The notes below the pieces were generated by a model, which saw only the letters and a list, made by a program, of their open reading frames with translations, was not told the DNA's origin and searched no databases. DNA of 64,000 nucleotides from Cupriavidus basilensis (GTDB lineage: Bacteria; Pseudomonadota; Gammaproteobacteria; Burkholderiales; Burkholderiaceae): the NCBI RefSeq assembly GCF_000876015.1, contig NZ_BBQM01000007.1:1-64000 (forward strand), read 5' to 3'. The stretch's first letter is position 1; each line of letters opens with the position of its first letter. A program made the position numbers and the translations under genes. Below, piece by piece: positions 27,125 to 35,433 of the stretch.

Positions 27125-28591
27125 ATGAGACGCCAGCGCAAAGCCAAGATCGTTGCCACGCTCGGCCCGGCCAGCACCGACATCGAGGTGATCCGGCAAT
27201 TGTTCGAGGCCGGGGCCGACGTGTTCCGCCTGAACTTCAGCCACGGCTCGCACGAGGACCACCGCCGCCGCTACGACGCGGTGCGCCAGGTGGAGGCCGA
27301 GACCGGCCGGCCCATCGCCGTGCTGGCGGACCTGCAGGGTCCGAAGCTGCGCATCGGCACCTTCGCCGCCGGCAAGGTGGCGGTGCGGGCCGGCGACGTG
27401 TTCGTGCTCGACAGCGACCCCGGCCCCGGCGACGCCACCCGCGTGCACCTGCCGCACCCGGAGCTGTTCCGCGCGGCCGCGCCGGGGCAGTCGCTGCTGA
27501 TCGACGACGGCAAGGTGCAGCTGAAGATCGAGTCGGTGGCCAGCGGCAGCATCGTCACGCGCGTGGTCAACCACGGCACGCTGTCCGACCGCAAGGGCGT
27601 CAACGTGCCCGACGCGGTGATCCCGATCCCGGCGCTGACCGAGAAGGACCGCAAGGACCTCGACTTCGCGCTGGCGCTGGGCGCGGACTGGATCGCGCTG
27701 TCGTTCGTGCAGCGCCCGGCCGACATCGTCGAGGCGCGCGAGATCATCGGCACGCGCGCCGGCGTGCTGTCCAAGATCGAGAAGCCGGCCGCGCTGCAGC
27801 AGTTGGAGGAGATCGTGCGCGTGTCCGACGCGGTGATGGTGGCGCGCGGCGACCTCGGCGTGGAGCTGCCGCCCGAGCGCGTGCCGGGCGTGCAGAAGCG
27901 CATCCTGCGCGTGTGCCGCCAGCACGGCAAACCCATCGTCATCGCCACGCAGATGCTGGAATCGATGATCGACTCGCCGGTGCCCACGCGCGCCGAAGCC
28001 TCCGACGTGGCCAGCGCGATCTACGACGGCGCCGACGCGGTGATGCTGTCGGCCGAGTCGGCCAACGGCCGCCACCCGGTGGCGGCGGTGGCCATCATGG
28101 ACCGCATCATCGCCGAGGTGGAGCGCGACCCGCTCTACCGCAACCTGCTCGACGCGCAGCACGAGGCGCCGCTGTCCACGCGCCAGGACGCGATCTGCGC
28201 GGCGCTGCGCGAGGTCACGCAGATCATCGGCGCGGTGGCCACCGTCACCTATACGTCGTCCGGCGCCACCGCGCTGCGCGCCGCGCGCGAGCGGCCGTGC
28301 GCGCCGATCGTCAGCATCACGCCGAACCTGGAGATCGCGCGCCGGCTGGCCATCGCGTGGGGCGTGCATTCCACCGTGAGCCCGGACGTGCAGAGCGTGG
28401 ACGAGATGGTGAACGCCGCCACCGGCGCGGCGCTGGCCGAGGGCTACGCGCAGGCCGGCGACCAGATCACCATCGCGGCGGGCATGCCGTTCGGCCAGGG
28501 CGGCACCACCAACCTGCTGCGCGTGGCCGAAGTCACGGGCGCCGCGCCGGCGCGCGCGCCGCTGGCGGCCGCGGCGGCGGTTACGGCCTGA
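27125..28591 (+). CDS. pyk: Pyruvate kinase
   Basis: The enzyme transfers phosphate from phosphoenolpyruvate to ADP. The 488 residues show KIVATLGPAS at the start, NFSHGSHEDH (about residues 38-47), LADLQGPKLR, the active-site LSKIEKPAAL with Lys near 219, and MVARGDLGVELP (about 239). It is transcribed with the glycerate genes, 65 bases after ttuD. Enolase is not in the window, so this copy appears dedicated to carbon leaving the glycerate pathway. The C-terminus has an Ala-rich extension. Confidence 0.96.
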   Translation: MRRQRKAKIVATLGPASTDIEVIRQLFEAGADVFRLNFSHGSHEDHRRRYDAVRQVEAETGRPIAVLADLQGPKLRIGTFAAGKVAVRAGDVFVLDSDPGPGDATRVHLPHPELFRAAAPGQSLLIDDGKVQLKIESVASGSIVTRVVNHGTLSDRKGVNVPDAVIPIPALTEKDRKDLDFALALGADWIALSFVQRPADIVEAREIIGTRAGVLSKIEKPAALQQLEEIVRVSDAVMVARGDLGVELPPERVPGVQKRILRVCRQHGKPIVIATQMLESMIDSPVPTRAEASDVASAIYDGADAVMLSAESANGRHPVAAVAIMDRIIAEVERDPLYRNLLDAQHEAPLSTRQDAICAALREVTQIIGAVATVTYTSSGATALRAARERPCAPIVSITPNLEIARRLAIAWGVHSTVSPDVQSVDEMVNAATGAALAEGYAQAGDQITIAAGMPFGQGGTTNLLRVAEVTGAAPARAPLAAAAAVTA

Positions 28592-28604
28592 TACATCACT
28601 CCCG

Positions 28605-28633
28605 TTCGCTGGCTGCACCGCCGTTGCTATACT
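28605..28633 (+). promoter_or_regulatory. Promoter for the zinc metallopeptidase gene
   Basis: TTCGCT (28605-28610) and TATACT (28628-28633) are spaced by 17 bases, about 78 bases before the start codon at 28711. Confidence 0.55.
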
Positions 28634-28710
28634 GACCGGCACGCCGTGGCGCACTGCGCGCCGCAGCCACCGGACAGCCAGACAAGCCACACCAGCAACG
28701 CGGAGCCACC

Positions 28711-29595
28711 ATGCGTCTCGATGACGAAGCCGAAAGCCAGAACGTAGAAGACCGCCGCGGAGGCGGAGGCGGATTCGGGGGCTTCGGCGCGGGGCCGAGG
28801 ACGATCGGCATCGGCACCATCATCGTGGCGCTGGCGGCCTCCTATTTCTTCGGCATCGACCCCACCGTGATCATGCAGGGCGCCTCGGTGCTGCAGGGGC
28901 AGCAGCCGCAGACCCAGCAGCACGTGCCCAGCCATGCGCCCGCCAACGACCAGATGACGGTGTTCGTGCGCAAGGTGCTCGGCAACACCGAGCGCACCTG
29001 GTCGCACATCTTCGAGACCGACCTCAACCGCCGCTACGCGCCGCCCACGCTGGTGCTGTTTACCGGCGCCACGCCCACCGCGTGCGGCACCGGGCAGTCG
29101 GCGATGGGGCCGTTCTACTGCCCCGGCGACCAGAAGGTCTACATCGACCTGGCGTTCTACGACGAACTGCGCAAGCGCTTCGGCGCCGGCGGCGACTTCG
29201 CCCAGGCCTACGTGATCGCGCACGAAGTGGGCCACCACGTGCAGAACCTGCTGGGCGTGTCCGGCAAGGTGGACGCGGCGCGCCGCCGCATGGGCGAGGC
29301 GCAGGCCAACCAGCTCTCGGTGCGCGTGGAGCTGCAGGCCGACTGCCTGGCCGGCGTGTGGGCGGCCACCGCCGAGCGCATGAACCAGCAACTGCTCGAA
29401 CCCGGCGACATCGAGGAAGGCCTGAAAGCCGCCGCCGCCATCGGCGACGACCGCCTGCAGCGCCAGGCGCAGGGCTACGTGGTGCCGGAAGCGTTCACCC
29501 ACGGCACCAGCGACCAGCGCGTGCGCTGGCTGCGCCAGGGCCTCGACAGCGGCGACATCCGCAAGTGCGACACCTTCGCCGCCAAGCAGCTCTGA
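28711..29595 (+). CDS. Neutral zinc metallopeptidase, YpfJ family
   Basis: The 294-residue protein has a Gly-rich cytoplasmic start, one membrane anchor at about residues 31-50, a Gln-rich linker, and a metallopeptidase domain with the zincin motif H171-E-V-G-H175-H and a downstream Glu in VELQADCLAG. Cys residues in ACGTGQS and FYCPGD probably pair in the periplasm. The substrate is unknown. It is common in proteobacteria as a single gene, as here. Confidence 0.9.
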   Translation: MRLDDEAESQNVEDRRGGGGGFGGFGAGPRTIGIGTIIVALAASYFFGIDPTVIMQGASVLQGQQPQTQQHVPSHAPANDQMTVFVRKVLGNTERTWSHIFETDLNRRYAPPTLVLFTGATPTACGTGQSAMGPFYCPGDQKVYIDLAFYDELRKRFGAGGDFAQAYVIAHEVGHHVQNLLGVSGKVDAARRRMGEAQANQLSVRVELQADCLAGVWAATAERMNQQLLEPGDIEEGLKAAAAIGDDRLQRQAQGYVVPEAFTHGTSDQRVRWLRQGLDSGDIRKCDTFAAKQL

Positions 29596-29739
29596 TGGCG
29601 CGCGCGCGAATGCGCGCACGAACGGCATCGACCGCGTTCAGGCGGGACGGGACAAGGCTGCGGGGAGATGAAACCGGGAACGGCGCGGAGGACGGCGGGA
29701 CAGCAGGACAGCGGAACGGCGGAACGGCGGAGGAAAAAT

Positions 29740-29788
29740 CACCCGCCCGGCGGGAGAGAGAAGGAGGAGGAGGTCAGCCGGGCGGGTG
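29740..29788 (-). terminator. Intrinsic terminator for the secreted repeat protein
   Basis: On the minus strand CACCCGCCCGGC and GCCGGGCGGGTG form a perfect 12-base stem with a 25-base loop, directly followed by ATTTTTCC. A second small hairpin with a CGAA tetraloop lies between it and the gene (29833-29850). Confidence 0.7.
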
Positions 29789-29872
29789 GGAGATAAAACG
29801 GTAGGACGGGGCGGCGGGCCCCTGACGCGAGACGGTCACCGAAGTGACCGCCAGGCGACACGGCGCATCGGG

Positions 29873-30217
29873 TCAGACCCGGTAGCCGTAGAGCGAGCCG
29901 TCGCCGGAACGCGCGTTGTCGAGCGAGGACGCCGCGATTTCGCCACCGGCCGCGCGCGCGCCTTCACTGAACGAATCGAACTTGCCCTGGCGGGCGCCGT
30001 CGGTGAACGGATCGAACTTGCCTTGGCGCAGGCCGTCGGTGAACGGGTCGAACTTGTCTTTCTTGGCGCCTTCCGTGTACACGTCGAACTTGCGCAGCGC
30101 GTCCGCATAGACTTCGAACTTGCCGACCTTGCTGCCGGCGGGAGCGGCCAGCGCCGCGGCCGACGAGGCCAGGATCAATACGCCTAAGGCGCTGCCAAGG
30201 ATACGTTTGGCATTCAT
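29873..30217 (-). CDS. Small secreted protein with KFDPFTDG repeats
   Basis: The 114-residue protein has a Sec signal peptide (cleavage near ALAAP, residues 23-26). It then has five consecutive 10-12-residue units of the form K-F-(D/E)-(P/V/S)-(F/Y)-(T/A/S)-(D/E)-(G/A): KFEVYADALR, KFDVYTEGAKKD, KFDPFTDGLRQG, KFDPFTDGARQG and KFDSFSEGARAA. A short tail with NARSGDG follows. The evenly spaced acidic/aromatic pattern might bind cations or form a repeat structure. I know of no assigned function. AGGAG precedes ATG 30217 and a terminator follows, so it is a monocistronic gene that may be well expressed. Confidence 0.8.
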   Translation of the reverse strand: MNAKRILGSALGVLILASSAAALAAPAGSKVGKFEVYADALRKFDVYTEGAKKDKFDPFTDGLRQGKFDPFTDGARQGKFDSFSEGARAAGGEIAASSLDNARSGDGSLYGYRV

Positions 30218-30648
30218 TTGGGACTCCTTCAACTGATCTATGTATTTTTTTGTCTGCCTTGCCATCGGCCGCGGCAATCTATGTTGCGCTGCGAGCACGA
30301 ACTGAAGATTAGTGGTTCGGCCTGCAACGAGAAATACCGCTGCGACGAATGGTGCGTTGCGAGTCGTGAAACGCTGGAAGTCCGGACGAACGGCGCCTTT
30401 GCAGCGCGAACGGCGTGCGCGAGAAGCGAACGGCGGCGGCGAGCGGGTGGCGCAAGGGCCTCCCGGAAATGGCGCGCGATGGTGGCCGGCCGAGGCCGGA
30501 GGCGGGCTGGCGGGGATCGGGGGAAGCGCGCGAAGGGACCTCCGCGCCGCCGGCGCGACGCGGGCGGCGCGGGCCGGGAACCCCTGCCGGGGGCGTTCCC
30601 GTATCTGCGGAATGGCTCTGGAATGCGGCTGTTGCGCCGCCCGCGGGA
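30218..30648. other. Intergenic region, no gene recognised
   Basis: The part next to the repeat-protein gene is AT-richer (TATTTTTTTG at about 30243) and should contain its promoter; TTGCC-N8-GGCAA (30268-30285 region) is a weak palindrome. The remainder to 30648 is GC-rich. Open frames there have no ribosome-binding site or family resemblance. Confidence 0.35.
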
Positions 30649-31068
30649 CTACAGCGTGAACTGGCCGTTGGCCTCGGGCTGGAACGACAGTTCGATGACC
30701 GTCACGCTCTGCTCGCGCCCGTCCGGCAGGCGATAGCTCACGGTCTGGCCGGCGCGCGCGCCCAGCAGCGCCTGCCCCACCGGCGACAGCACCGAGAGCC
30801 GGCCGGCGTCGAAATCGGCGGTGTCCGGATAGGCCAGCGTCCAGCGGCGCGGCGCCGCCTCGCCTTCCAGCGCGCACATCAGGCTGGAGTTCATCGTCAC
30901 CACGTCCTTCGGAATGGCCTCGGCCGGCACGATGGCGGCGCGCGCGAGGATGCTGTCGAGCATCTCGGCCAGCGGCGCCGCGCCGGCGCGGCTGGCGATG
31001 CGCTCGAGGCGGGTGACGTCGAGCTCGGTCAGGTAAAGGGTCGGTTGCTGCTTGGATGAAGCCGTCAT
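30649..31068 (-). CDS. rnk: Regulator of nucleoside diphosphate kinase (Rnk), GreA/GreB C-domain
   Basis: The 139-residue protein has a short N-terminal coiled region and a C-terminal FKBP-like domain of the GreA/GreB family (about residues 50-135: VTMNSS, LAYPDTADFDAGRLSVLSPVG and ALLGARAGQTVSYRLPDG). Rnk binds RNA polymerase near the secondary channel but, lacking the long acidic coiled coil, does not stimulate cleavage. The start is ATG 31068. It appears monocistronic. Confidence 0.92.
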   Translation of the reverse strand: MTASSKQQPTLYLTELDVTRLERIASRAGAAPLAEMLDSILARAAIVPAEAIPKDVVTMNSSLMCALEGEAAPRRWTLAYPDTADFDAGRLSVLSPVGQALLGARAGQTVSYRLPDGREQSVTVIELSFQPEANGQFTL

Positions 31069-31690
31069 GGTGGATCCTCGCTAGGTGTCGGTGCGTGGAC
31101 CCGGCCCGCGGGCGCGATCCGCGCGGGATCGGCCCGGCGCTGCCAGGTCAGGGAACAAGTCGGGCCGTCGGATGCGACGGAAAAACCGCGAACAGGGTGT
31201 GGCTCGGCCCGGTTCGGCGCTTACCTGCGTGCTGGGGAGACGTCAGGCGGTGAACCGGGCGGGATCAGGCGGTGCGCTGACCCGGCGGCAGGCGGTGGCC
31301 TGTTTGGCTTGCGCGCGCCGTGCCGGCGCCGCCCACGCGCGCGCGCCGGCCTGCCCGGTACGGGCAGGCGTGGCGGCGGTCGGGACAAGGCGGCAGGGCA
31401 TCATGCGTGCGGCAAAAGTGGGTGGGCAGTCCGGAGCGAGAGCGGCGAAACAACGGCGAAACAACGACGAAACGGCGGGGGGAAACAGCGGCAAGAACAA
31501 CCGCGAAACAGCGTGCTTCCCCGAACCGGCGTGGCGCGCGGCGAGAGCGATGGCTCACTCGGCCGCCGCGGACCGGCTCGCCGGCACGCCGCATTCGCCG
31601 CTTTTCACCAGCGTGGTGCGCGGCGGACAAAGGGGATCGTAGCACAGGCGCCGCCGTCTCTTAAGAAGGCGCCGGAGACGCCGGCAGGCG
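31069..31690. other. Long intergenic gap, no gene recognised
   Basis: Overlapping frames exist here but none shows a family motif or a proper ribosome-binding site. Visible structure: direct copies of ATCAGGCGGTG-like words around 31243-31300, a perfect hairpin GCCTGCCC-GGTAC-GGGCAGGC (31349-31369), and an imperfect CGGCGAAACAA tandem at about 31446-31505. The region probably carries the rnk promoter and nothing else evident. Confidence 0.35.
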
Positions 31691-32134
31691 TCAATGATGG
31701 CCCTGGGGATGCGGATGGCATTCGCAGGCGGCGCCGGCCGCGGCCTGCTGGAGGTTCTGCAGGATGCCGCATTCGCTGGCGGGATGCTGCTGACCGCCGC
31801 AGGTATGGCGCAGCGCCCGCAACTGGCCTTCCAGCGCCTCGAGCGCCACGCGCTGGGCGTGGATCTGCTCGATCTGGCGGTCCAGCAGCGCGTTGATGTC
31901 GTCGCAGGCGAGCGTGGGATCGCGCTCGAAGTCGCGCAGCCGCCGCACGTCCGACAGGCTCATGCCCAGCGAGCGGCAGTGCCGCACGAAATTGAGCTGC
32001 AGCAGATGGCCGTCGCCATAGCGGCGGTAGCCGTTGTCTTCGCGCTGGGGCGCGTCGAGCAGGCCCTCGCGCTCGTAGTAGCGGATGGTTTCCACGTCGC
32101 AGCCGCTGTGGCGGGACAGTTCACCGATTCTCAT
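31691..32134 (-). CDS. cadR: MerR-family cadmium/lead-responsive regulator (CadR/PbrR type)
   Basis: The 147-residue regulator begins MRIGELSRHSGCDVETIRYY, with a MerR helix-turn-helix. It has the three metal-binding cysteines of the Cd/Pb branch, C77, C112 and C122, and a His-rich end CECHPHPQGHH as in CadR. Such proteins bend operator DNA when metal is bound. A matching operator lies directly upstream (32169-32189), so it is probably autoregulated. No cadA-type ATPase or other efflux gene is adjacent; targets must be elsewhere. Confidence 0.9.
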   Translation of the reverse strand: MRIGELSRHSGCDVETIRYYEREGLLDAPQREDNGYRRYGDGHLLQLNFVRHCRSLGMSLSDVRRLRDFERDPTLACDDINALLDRQIEQIHAQRVALEALEGQLRALRHTCGGQQHPASECGILQNLQQAAAGAACECHPHPQGHH

Positions 32135-32168
32135 GCCGACTCCGGGTGATGCCTGCATCAGGCAAAAG

Positions 32169-32189
32169 ACCCTGTAGTCGTTACAGGGT
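32169..32189. promoter_or_regulatory. CadR/PbrR-type operator
   Basis: ACCCTGTA-GTCGT-TACAGGGT is a perfect 8-base inverted repeat with a 5-base centre. It matches the MerR-type operators of cad/pbr genes (ACCCTATAG...CTACAGGGT). It lies 35 bases before the cadR start. Confidence 0.8.
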
Positions 32190-32232
32190 TGCCTTGAGTC
32201 TAGTCCATCGCGCCCGGTCCCGCCAGCGCGGC

Positions 32233-32610
32233 TCACGCCACGGCGGGGCCGCGCGCCTCGTCGCGCACGTGCAGCGCGCGCGGCGCGAAGGCCGCGCGCA
32301 GCACCTCCACCGCCAGCGCCGGCCGGGCCGCGCCGCACATGAACACGTCCACCGCGGCGAAGCCGTATTCCGGCCAGGTGTGGATGCTGATGTGCGACTC
32401 GCGCAGCAGCAGCACGCCGGTCACGCCCAGGCCCGGCCCGAAATGGCGGAAGCGCGCGTCCACCACGGTGGCGCCGGCGGCCTGCGCGGCCTGGTACAGC
32501 ACGCGCTCGACCAGCGCGGCGTCGGCCAGCAGTTCGGCCGCCACGCCTTGCAGGTCGGCCAGCAGGTGGTGGCCGAGCACGGCCGGGCACGGCAGGGCCG
32601 GGGCGTTCAT
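32233..32610 (-). CDS. speD: S-adenosylmethionine decarboxylase proenzyme (short bacterial type)
   Basis: The 125-residue proenzyme self-cleaves between E71 and S72 (LLLRESHISIHTWPE) to make the pyruvoyl cofactor. The motif HISIHTWPE and Cys92 in DVFMCG complete the active site. It makes decarboxylated SAM, the aminopropyl donor for spermidine synthesis. It ends a five-gene minus-strand run whose divergent partner is an aminopropyltransferase, so donor and transferase are encoded together. The C-terminus is Ala/Arg-rich. Confidence 0.93.
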   Translation of the reverse strand: MNAPALPCPAVLGHHLLADLQGVAAELLADAALVERVLYQAAQAAGATVVDARFRHFGPGLGVTGVLLLRESHISIHTWPEYGFAAVDVFMCGAARPALAVEVLRAAFAPRALHVRDEARGPAVA

Positions 32611-32629
32611 GGCTGCGCGCTCCGCCGGC

Positions 32630-32812
32630 TCATTTGTGGCCGCCGCCGGAGGACCAGCCGCTCGAGCCGGACGAGCCGCCGCCCCAGCCGCGCCCGCCCG
32701 AGTAGCCGGACGAGCCCGAGGAGCCGGAGCCCGCGCGGCCGGTGTCGCCGAGGTTGAAGAAGGTCGTGCCGAACAGCACGATGATGCCGTAGACGAGGTA
32801 AAGCAGACGCAC
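32630..32812 (-). CDS. Tiny one-TM protein with Gly/Ser-rich tail
   Basis: The 60-residue product has one N-terminal membrane helix (RLLYLVYGIIVLFGTTFF) and a Gly/Ser/Trp-rich tail ending GGGHK. It begins with GTG, 6 bases after the DUF4178 gene stops. Codon position bias and tight packing between DUF4178 and speD support it as real. Comparable short Gly/Ser-rich proteins occur in related clusters; the function is unknown. Confidence 0.65.
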   Translation of the reverse strand: MRLLYLVYGIIVLFGTTFFNLGDTGRAGSGSSGSSGYSGGRGWGGGSSGSSGWSSGGGHK

Positions 32813-32818
32813 GCTGAC

Positions 32819-34354
32819 TCAGTCCTTTCCGGCCCAGCGCCGGACCAGCCAGATCGGCGCCCACAGCAGCAGCAAGCCGATCACGAGGGTGAACCAGCCC
32901 CGGCCCGTGACCAGGGCCACGGGCACGTTGAGGATGGCGAGAAGAATGGCGTAGACCTTGGCGCTCTTGCGGCAGAAGGCCAGGTCCGCGCCGCTGTCCG
33001 CGGGCCGCGCCGCCGGCAGCGCGCGCGCGGCCTGCGCCAGCCCGGGGCTGGACTTGAACCACTGCGCCACCTGCGCGCGCGCCACGGTGGTCGACAGGGT
33101 CCAGACGATCTCGGTGGCCGAGGTCTCGCGCGTGAGGCGCCGCGCCCGCTTGCCGTACTCGGTCAGGCGCGTGGTGTCGCCGACCTGCACGCGCCAGTTG
33201 AAGGTGCCGGCCGCGTACAGCACCTCGCTCTGGTAGTCGTAGCCCTGCCGAAAGGTCTGGCCCTGGTAGCTCACGGCATCGCCGGACACCGTGCGCGGCC
33301 ACGTGTCCAGCACCTCGACGCGGTCCCAGCCGTCCGCCTGCTCGACCAGCCACAGCAGGCCGCGCTGCTCGCTGAACAGCAGGTACTCGACCCAGGTGGA
33401 GGCTTCGTCCTCGTCGCGGTCGGTGCACTGCATCAGGCCCAGCACGATGTACGGCGTGCCGTCGATGGTGCCGGTGTCGCCGGGCGCGAGGCTGGTCTGG
33501 AGCGCGTCGAGTTCGCGCTGCTTTTCCAGCACCAGCGCGGTCGAGGTGGTGCAGTCGATCTGGCTGTGGCAGCTCGGGCAGACCACGAAGCTGGCCACGC
33601 CGGCGCGGTAGGCGATCGGGCCGCCGCAGCCCGGGCAGGCCAGCGGCACGGCCTTGCCGCGGTAGCGGTCGGCGCTGCCGGCGATCTGCTCCTTGTCGCG
33701 CAGCAACTGGCACTTGAGCTGGTCCAGCGTGACCGCCGCGCCGGTGTAGACCGCGGGCGGGTAGCCGTCGGCGTAGTCGAGCGTGACGAAGCGGCCCTCG
33801 TCGCGGAAGTCCGCCACCTGCGCGGTCCAGCCCGCGCCGACCGCGAACGGCAGCTCGCCCTGGCCGCCGGTGCAGCGCGCGCTGCGCACGTCGCTGGCGA
33901 GGTAGCGGTGCTTGTCGAAGAACAGGCTCGCGCCCGGCGCGAGATGCTCGTACCGCGGCAGCGGCGCGCCGTCGAGCTGGGCTGCATCGAGCGGTGCTGC
34001 GCCGGCCTGCGCGCCGGCGGCATGGCGCCGCGTCAGCATGTACTGCCCGGAGGCGTCGGCCAGCCAGCCGTCGCTGCCGTCGTCGAACAGCAGGTACCAC
34101 TCGTTCCACAGCCCGGCGTCGTAGCGCAACTGGATGCGCCCGACCAGCGTGAAGCCCTGGCCGTCCCACTGCCCGCCGGTGCCGAGCTGCAGCGGCGTGT
34201 AGTCCTCCAGCACGGCGGACATCTTGCCGATGTCCCTGACCGTGTCCGCATCCTTGAGCAGCGTGCTGTGGCAGTACTCGCACACCACCATCACGGCGGC
34301 CGACGAGCGGAACGCCGCCGGCGCGCCGCAGCTTGGGCAGTTGATCTCTTGCAT
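32819..34354 (-). CDS. DUF4178 protein with two zinc ribbons and C-terminal membrane anchor
   Basis: The 511-residue protein begins with a zinc ribbon (CPSCG ... CEYC, residues 6-30). It continues with two DUF4178 beta-rich domains (about 48-200 and 285-420) separated by a second ribbon (CPGCG ... CPSCH, about 243-263), and ends with two membrane helices (about 455-495). DUF4178 proteins such as E. coli YjfK occur with PspA-, SPFH- and DUF350-type membrane-stress genes. The exact role is unknown. ATG 34354 (MQEINCPSCG) is chosen over an upstream TTG that overlaps the SPFH gene. Confidence 0.87.
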   Translation of the reverse strand: MQEINCPSCGAPAAFRSSAAVMVVCEYCHSTLLKDADTVRDIGKMSAVLEDYTPLQLGTGGQWDGQGFTLVGRIQLRYDAGLWNEWYLLFDDGSDGWLADASGQYMLTRRHAAGAQAGAAPLDAAQLDGAPLPRYEHLAPGASLFFDKHRYLASDVRSARCTGGQGELPFAVGAGWTAQVADFRDEGRFVTLDYADGYPPAVYTGAAVTLDQLKCQLLRDKEQIAGSADRYRGKAVPLACPGCGGPIAYRAGVASFVVCPSCHSQIDCTTSTALVLEKQRELDALQTSLAPGDTGTIDGTPYIVLGLMQCTDRDEDEASTWVEYLLFSEQRGLLWLVEQADGWDRVEVLDTWPRTVSGDAVSYQGQTFRQGYDYQSEVLYAAGTFNWRVQVGDTTRLTEYGKRARRLTRETSATEIVWTLSTTVARAQVAQWFKSSPGLAQAARALPAARPADSGADLAFCRKSAKVYAILLAILNVPVALVTGRGWFTLVIGLLLLWAPIWLVRRWAGKD

Positions 34355-34364
34355 GCGCCGCGCG

Positions 34365-35408
34365 TCAGCCAACCAGTTTCTTCAGGATCTCGGCCTTGGC
34401 GTTGTCGAAGTCGGCCTGCGAGATCAGGCCCTTGTCGAGCAGGTCCTTGAGCTTCTGCAGGCGCGCGGCGGGGTCGTCGGCCGCCGGCGCAGCAGCCGCA
34501 GCAGCCGCAGCAGCAGCCGGCGCGGCGGGAGGCACGGCCGGCGCGGGCGCGGCGGCGCCGAGCCCGCCCGCCATCGCCTGGCCCATCACGGCGCCGGCCG
34601 CGAGACTCGCGCCCAGGCCCGCCACGCCGCCCTCGTTCTGCGCGGCCAGCGGGATCGAGCTGGCCACCTGGTACTGCGTGTACTTGGCCATATCGCCCAT
34701 CATGCCCATCGAGATGCGCGTGTCGATGGCCTTCTGCAGTTCTTCCGGCAGCGACACGTTCGTCACCGCGAAATTGTCCAGCGCCACGCCGTAGCGCTCG
34801 AACTCCGGCGCGAGCCGCTCGCGGATGGTCTGCGACATCAGCGCCTGGTTGGCGGCCATGTCGAGGAACGGCACCGCGGCGCCGCCGAGCGTGGCGGTCA
34901 TGGTGGCGACCAGCAGGTTGCGCAGCTGTTCCTCCACCTCGTCGCGCGTGTACTCGGCGCGCGTGCCGCTGATCTCGGTGTAGAACTTCGCCACGTCGGC
35001 GATCTTGTACGAGTACAGGCCGAACGCGCGCAGCCGCACCATGCCGAAATCGGCGTCGCGGATGGTGACGGGCTGCGCCGTGCCCCACTTGCGGCCGATC
35101 TGCAGGCGCGTGCTGAAGAAATACACGTCCGACTTGAAGGGCGACTCGAACAGCTTGTCCCAGTTCTTCAGGTAGGTCAGCACCGGCAGCGTCTGCGTGG
35201 TGAGCTTGTACATGCCGGGCCCGAACACGTCGGCGATCTTGCCTTCGTTGACGAACACCGCCATCTGCGACTCGCGCACGGTCAGGCTGCCGCCGTACTG
35301 GATTTCCATGTCCTCCATCGGGTGGCGCCAGGCCAGCACGCCATCGCTGTCCTCGGTCCACTGGATGATGTCGATGAACTGCTTCTTGATGAACGATCCG
35401 ATGCTCAT
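34365..35408 (-). CDS. SPFH-domain protein with C-terminal SHOCT segment (YdjI-like)
   Basis: The 347-residue protein carries an SPFH/band-7-like domain (about residues 20-235) of the bacterial virion-core/YdjI type. A Gly/Ala-rich hydrophobic linker, a long poly-Ala stretch (about 280-308) and a SHOCT motif at the end (LQKLKDLLDKGLISQADFD) follow. SPFH proteins scaffold membrane microdomains, and SHOCT segments often mediate oligomerisation. It lies between DUF350 and DUF4178 genes, with 10-25 base gaps, so all are one operon. Confidence 0.9.
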   Translation of the reverse strand: MSIGSFIKKQFIDIIQWTEDSDGVLAWRHPMEDMEIQYGGSLTVRESQMAVFVNEGKIADVFGPGMYKLTTQTLPVLTYLKNWDKLFESPFKSDVYFFSTRLQIGRKWGTAQPVTIRDADFGMVRLRAFGLYSYKIADVAKFYTEISGTRAEYTRDEVEEQLRNLLVATMTATLGGAAVPFLDMAANQALMSQTIRERLAPEFERYGVALDNFAVTNVSLPEELQKAIDTRISMGMMGDMAKYTQYQVASSIPLAAQNEGGVAGLGASLAAGAVMGQAMAGGLGAAAPAPAVPPAAPAAAAAAAAAAPAADDPAARLQKLKDLLDKGLISQADFDNAKAEILKKLVG

Positions 35409-35433
35409 GGCAATCCCCAGGTTGCGCGATGTT

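Noticed and set aside
31085-31896. Several overlapping frames in the long gap before cadR
   Set aside because: All are Arg/Ala-rich, lack ribosome-binding sites and families, and some run antisense into cadR.
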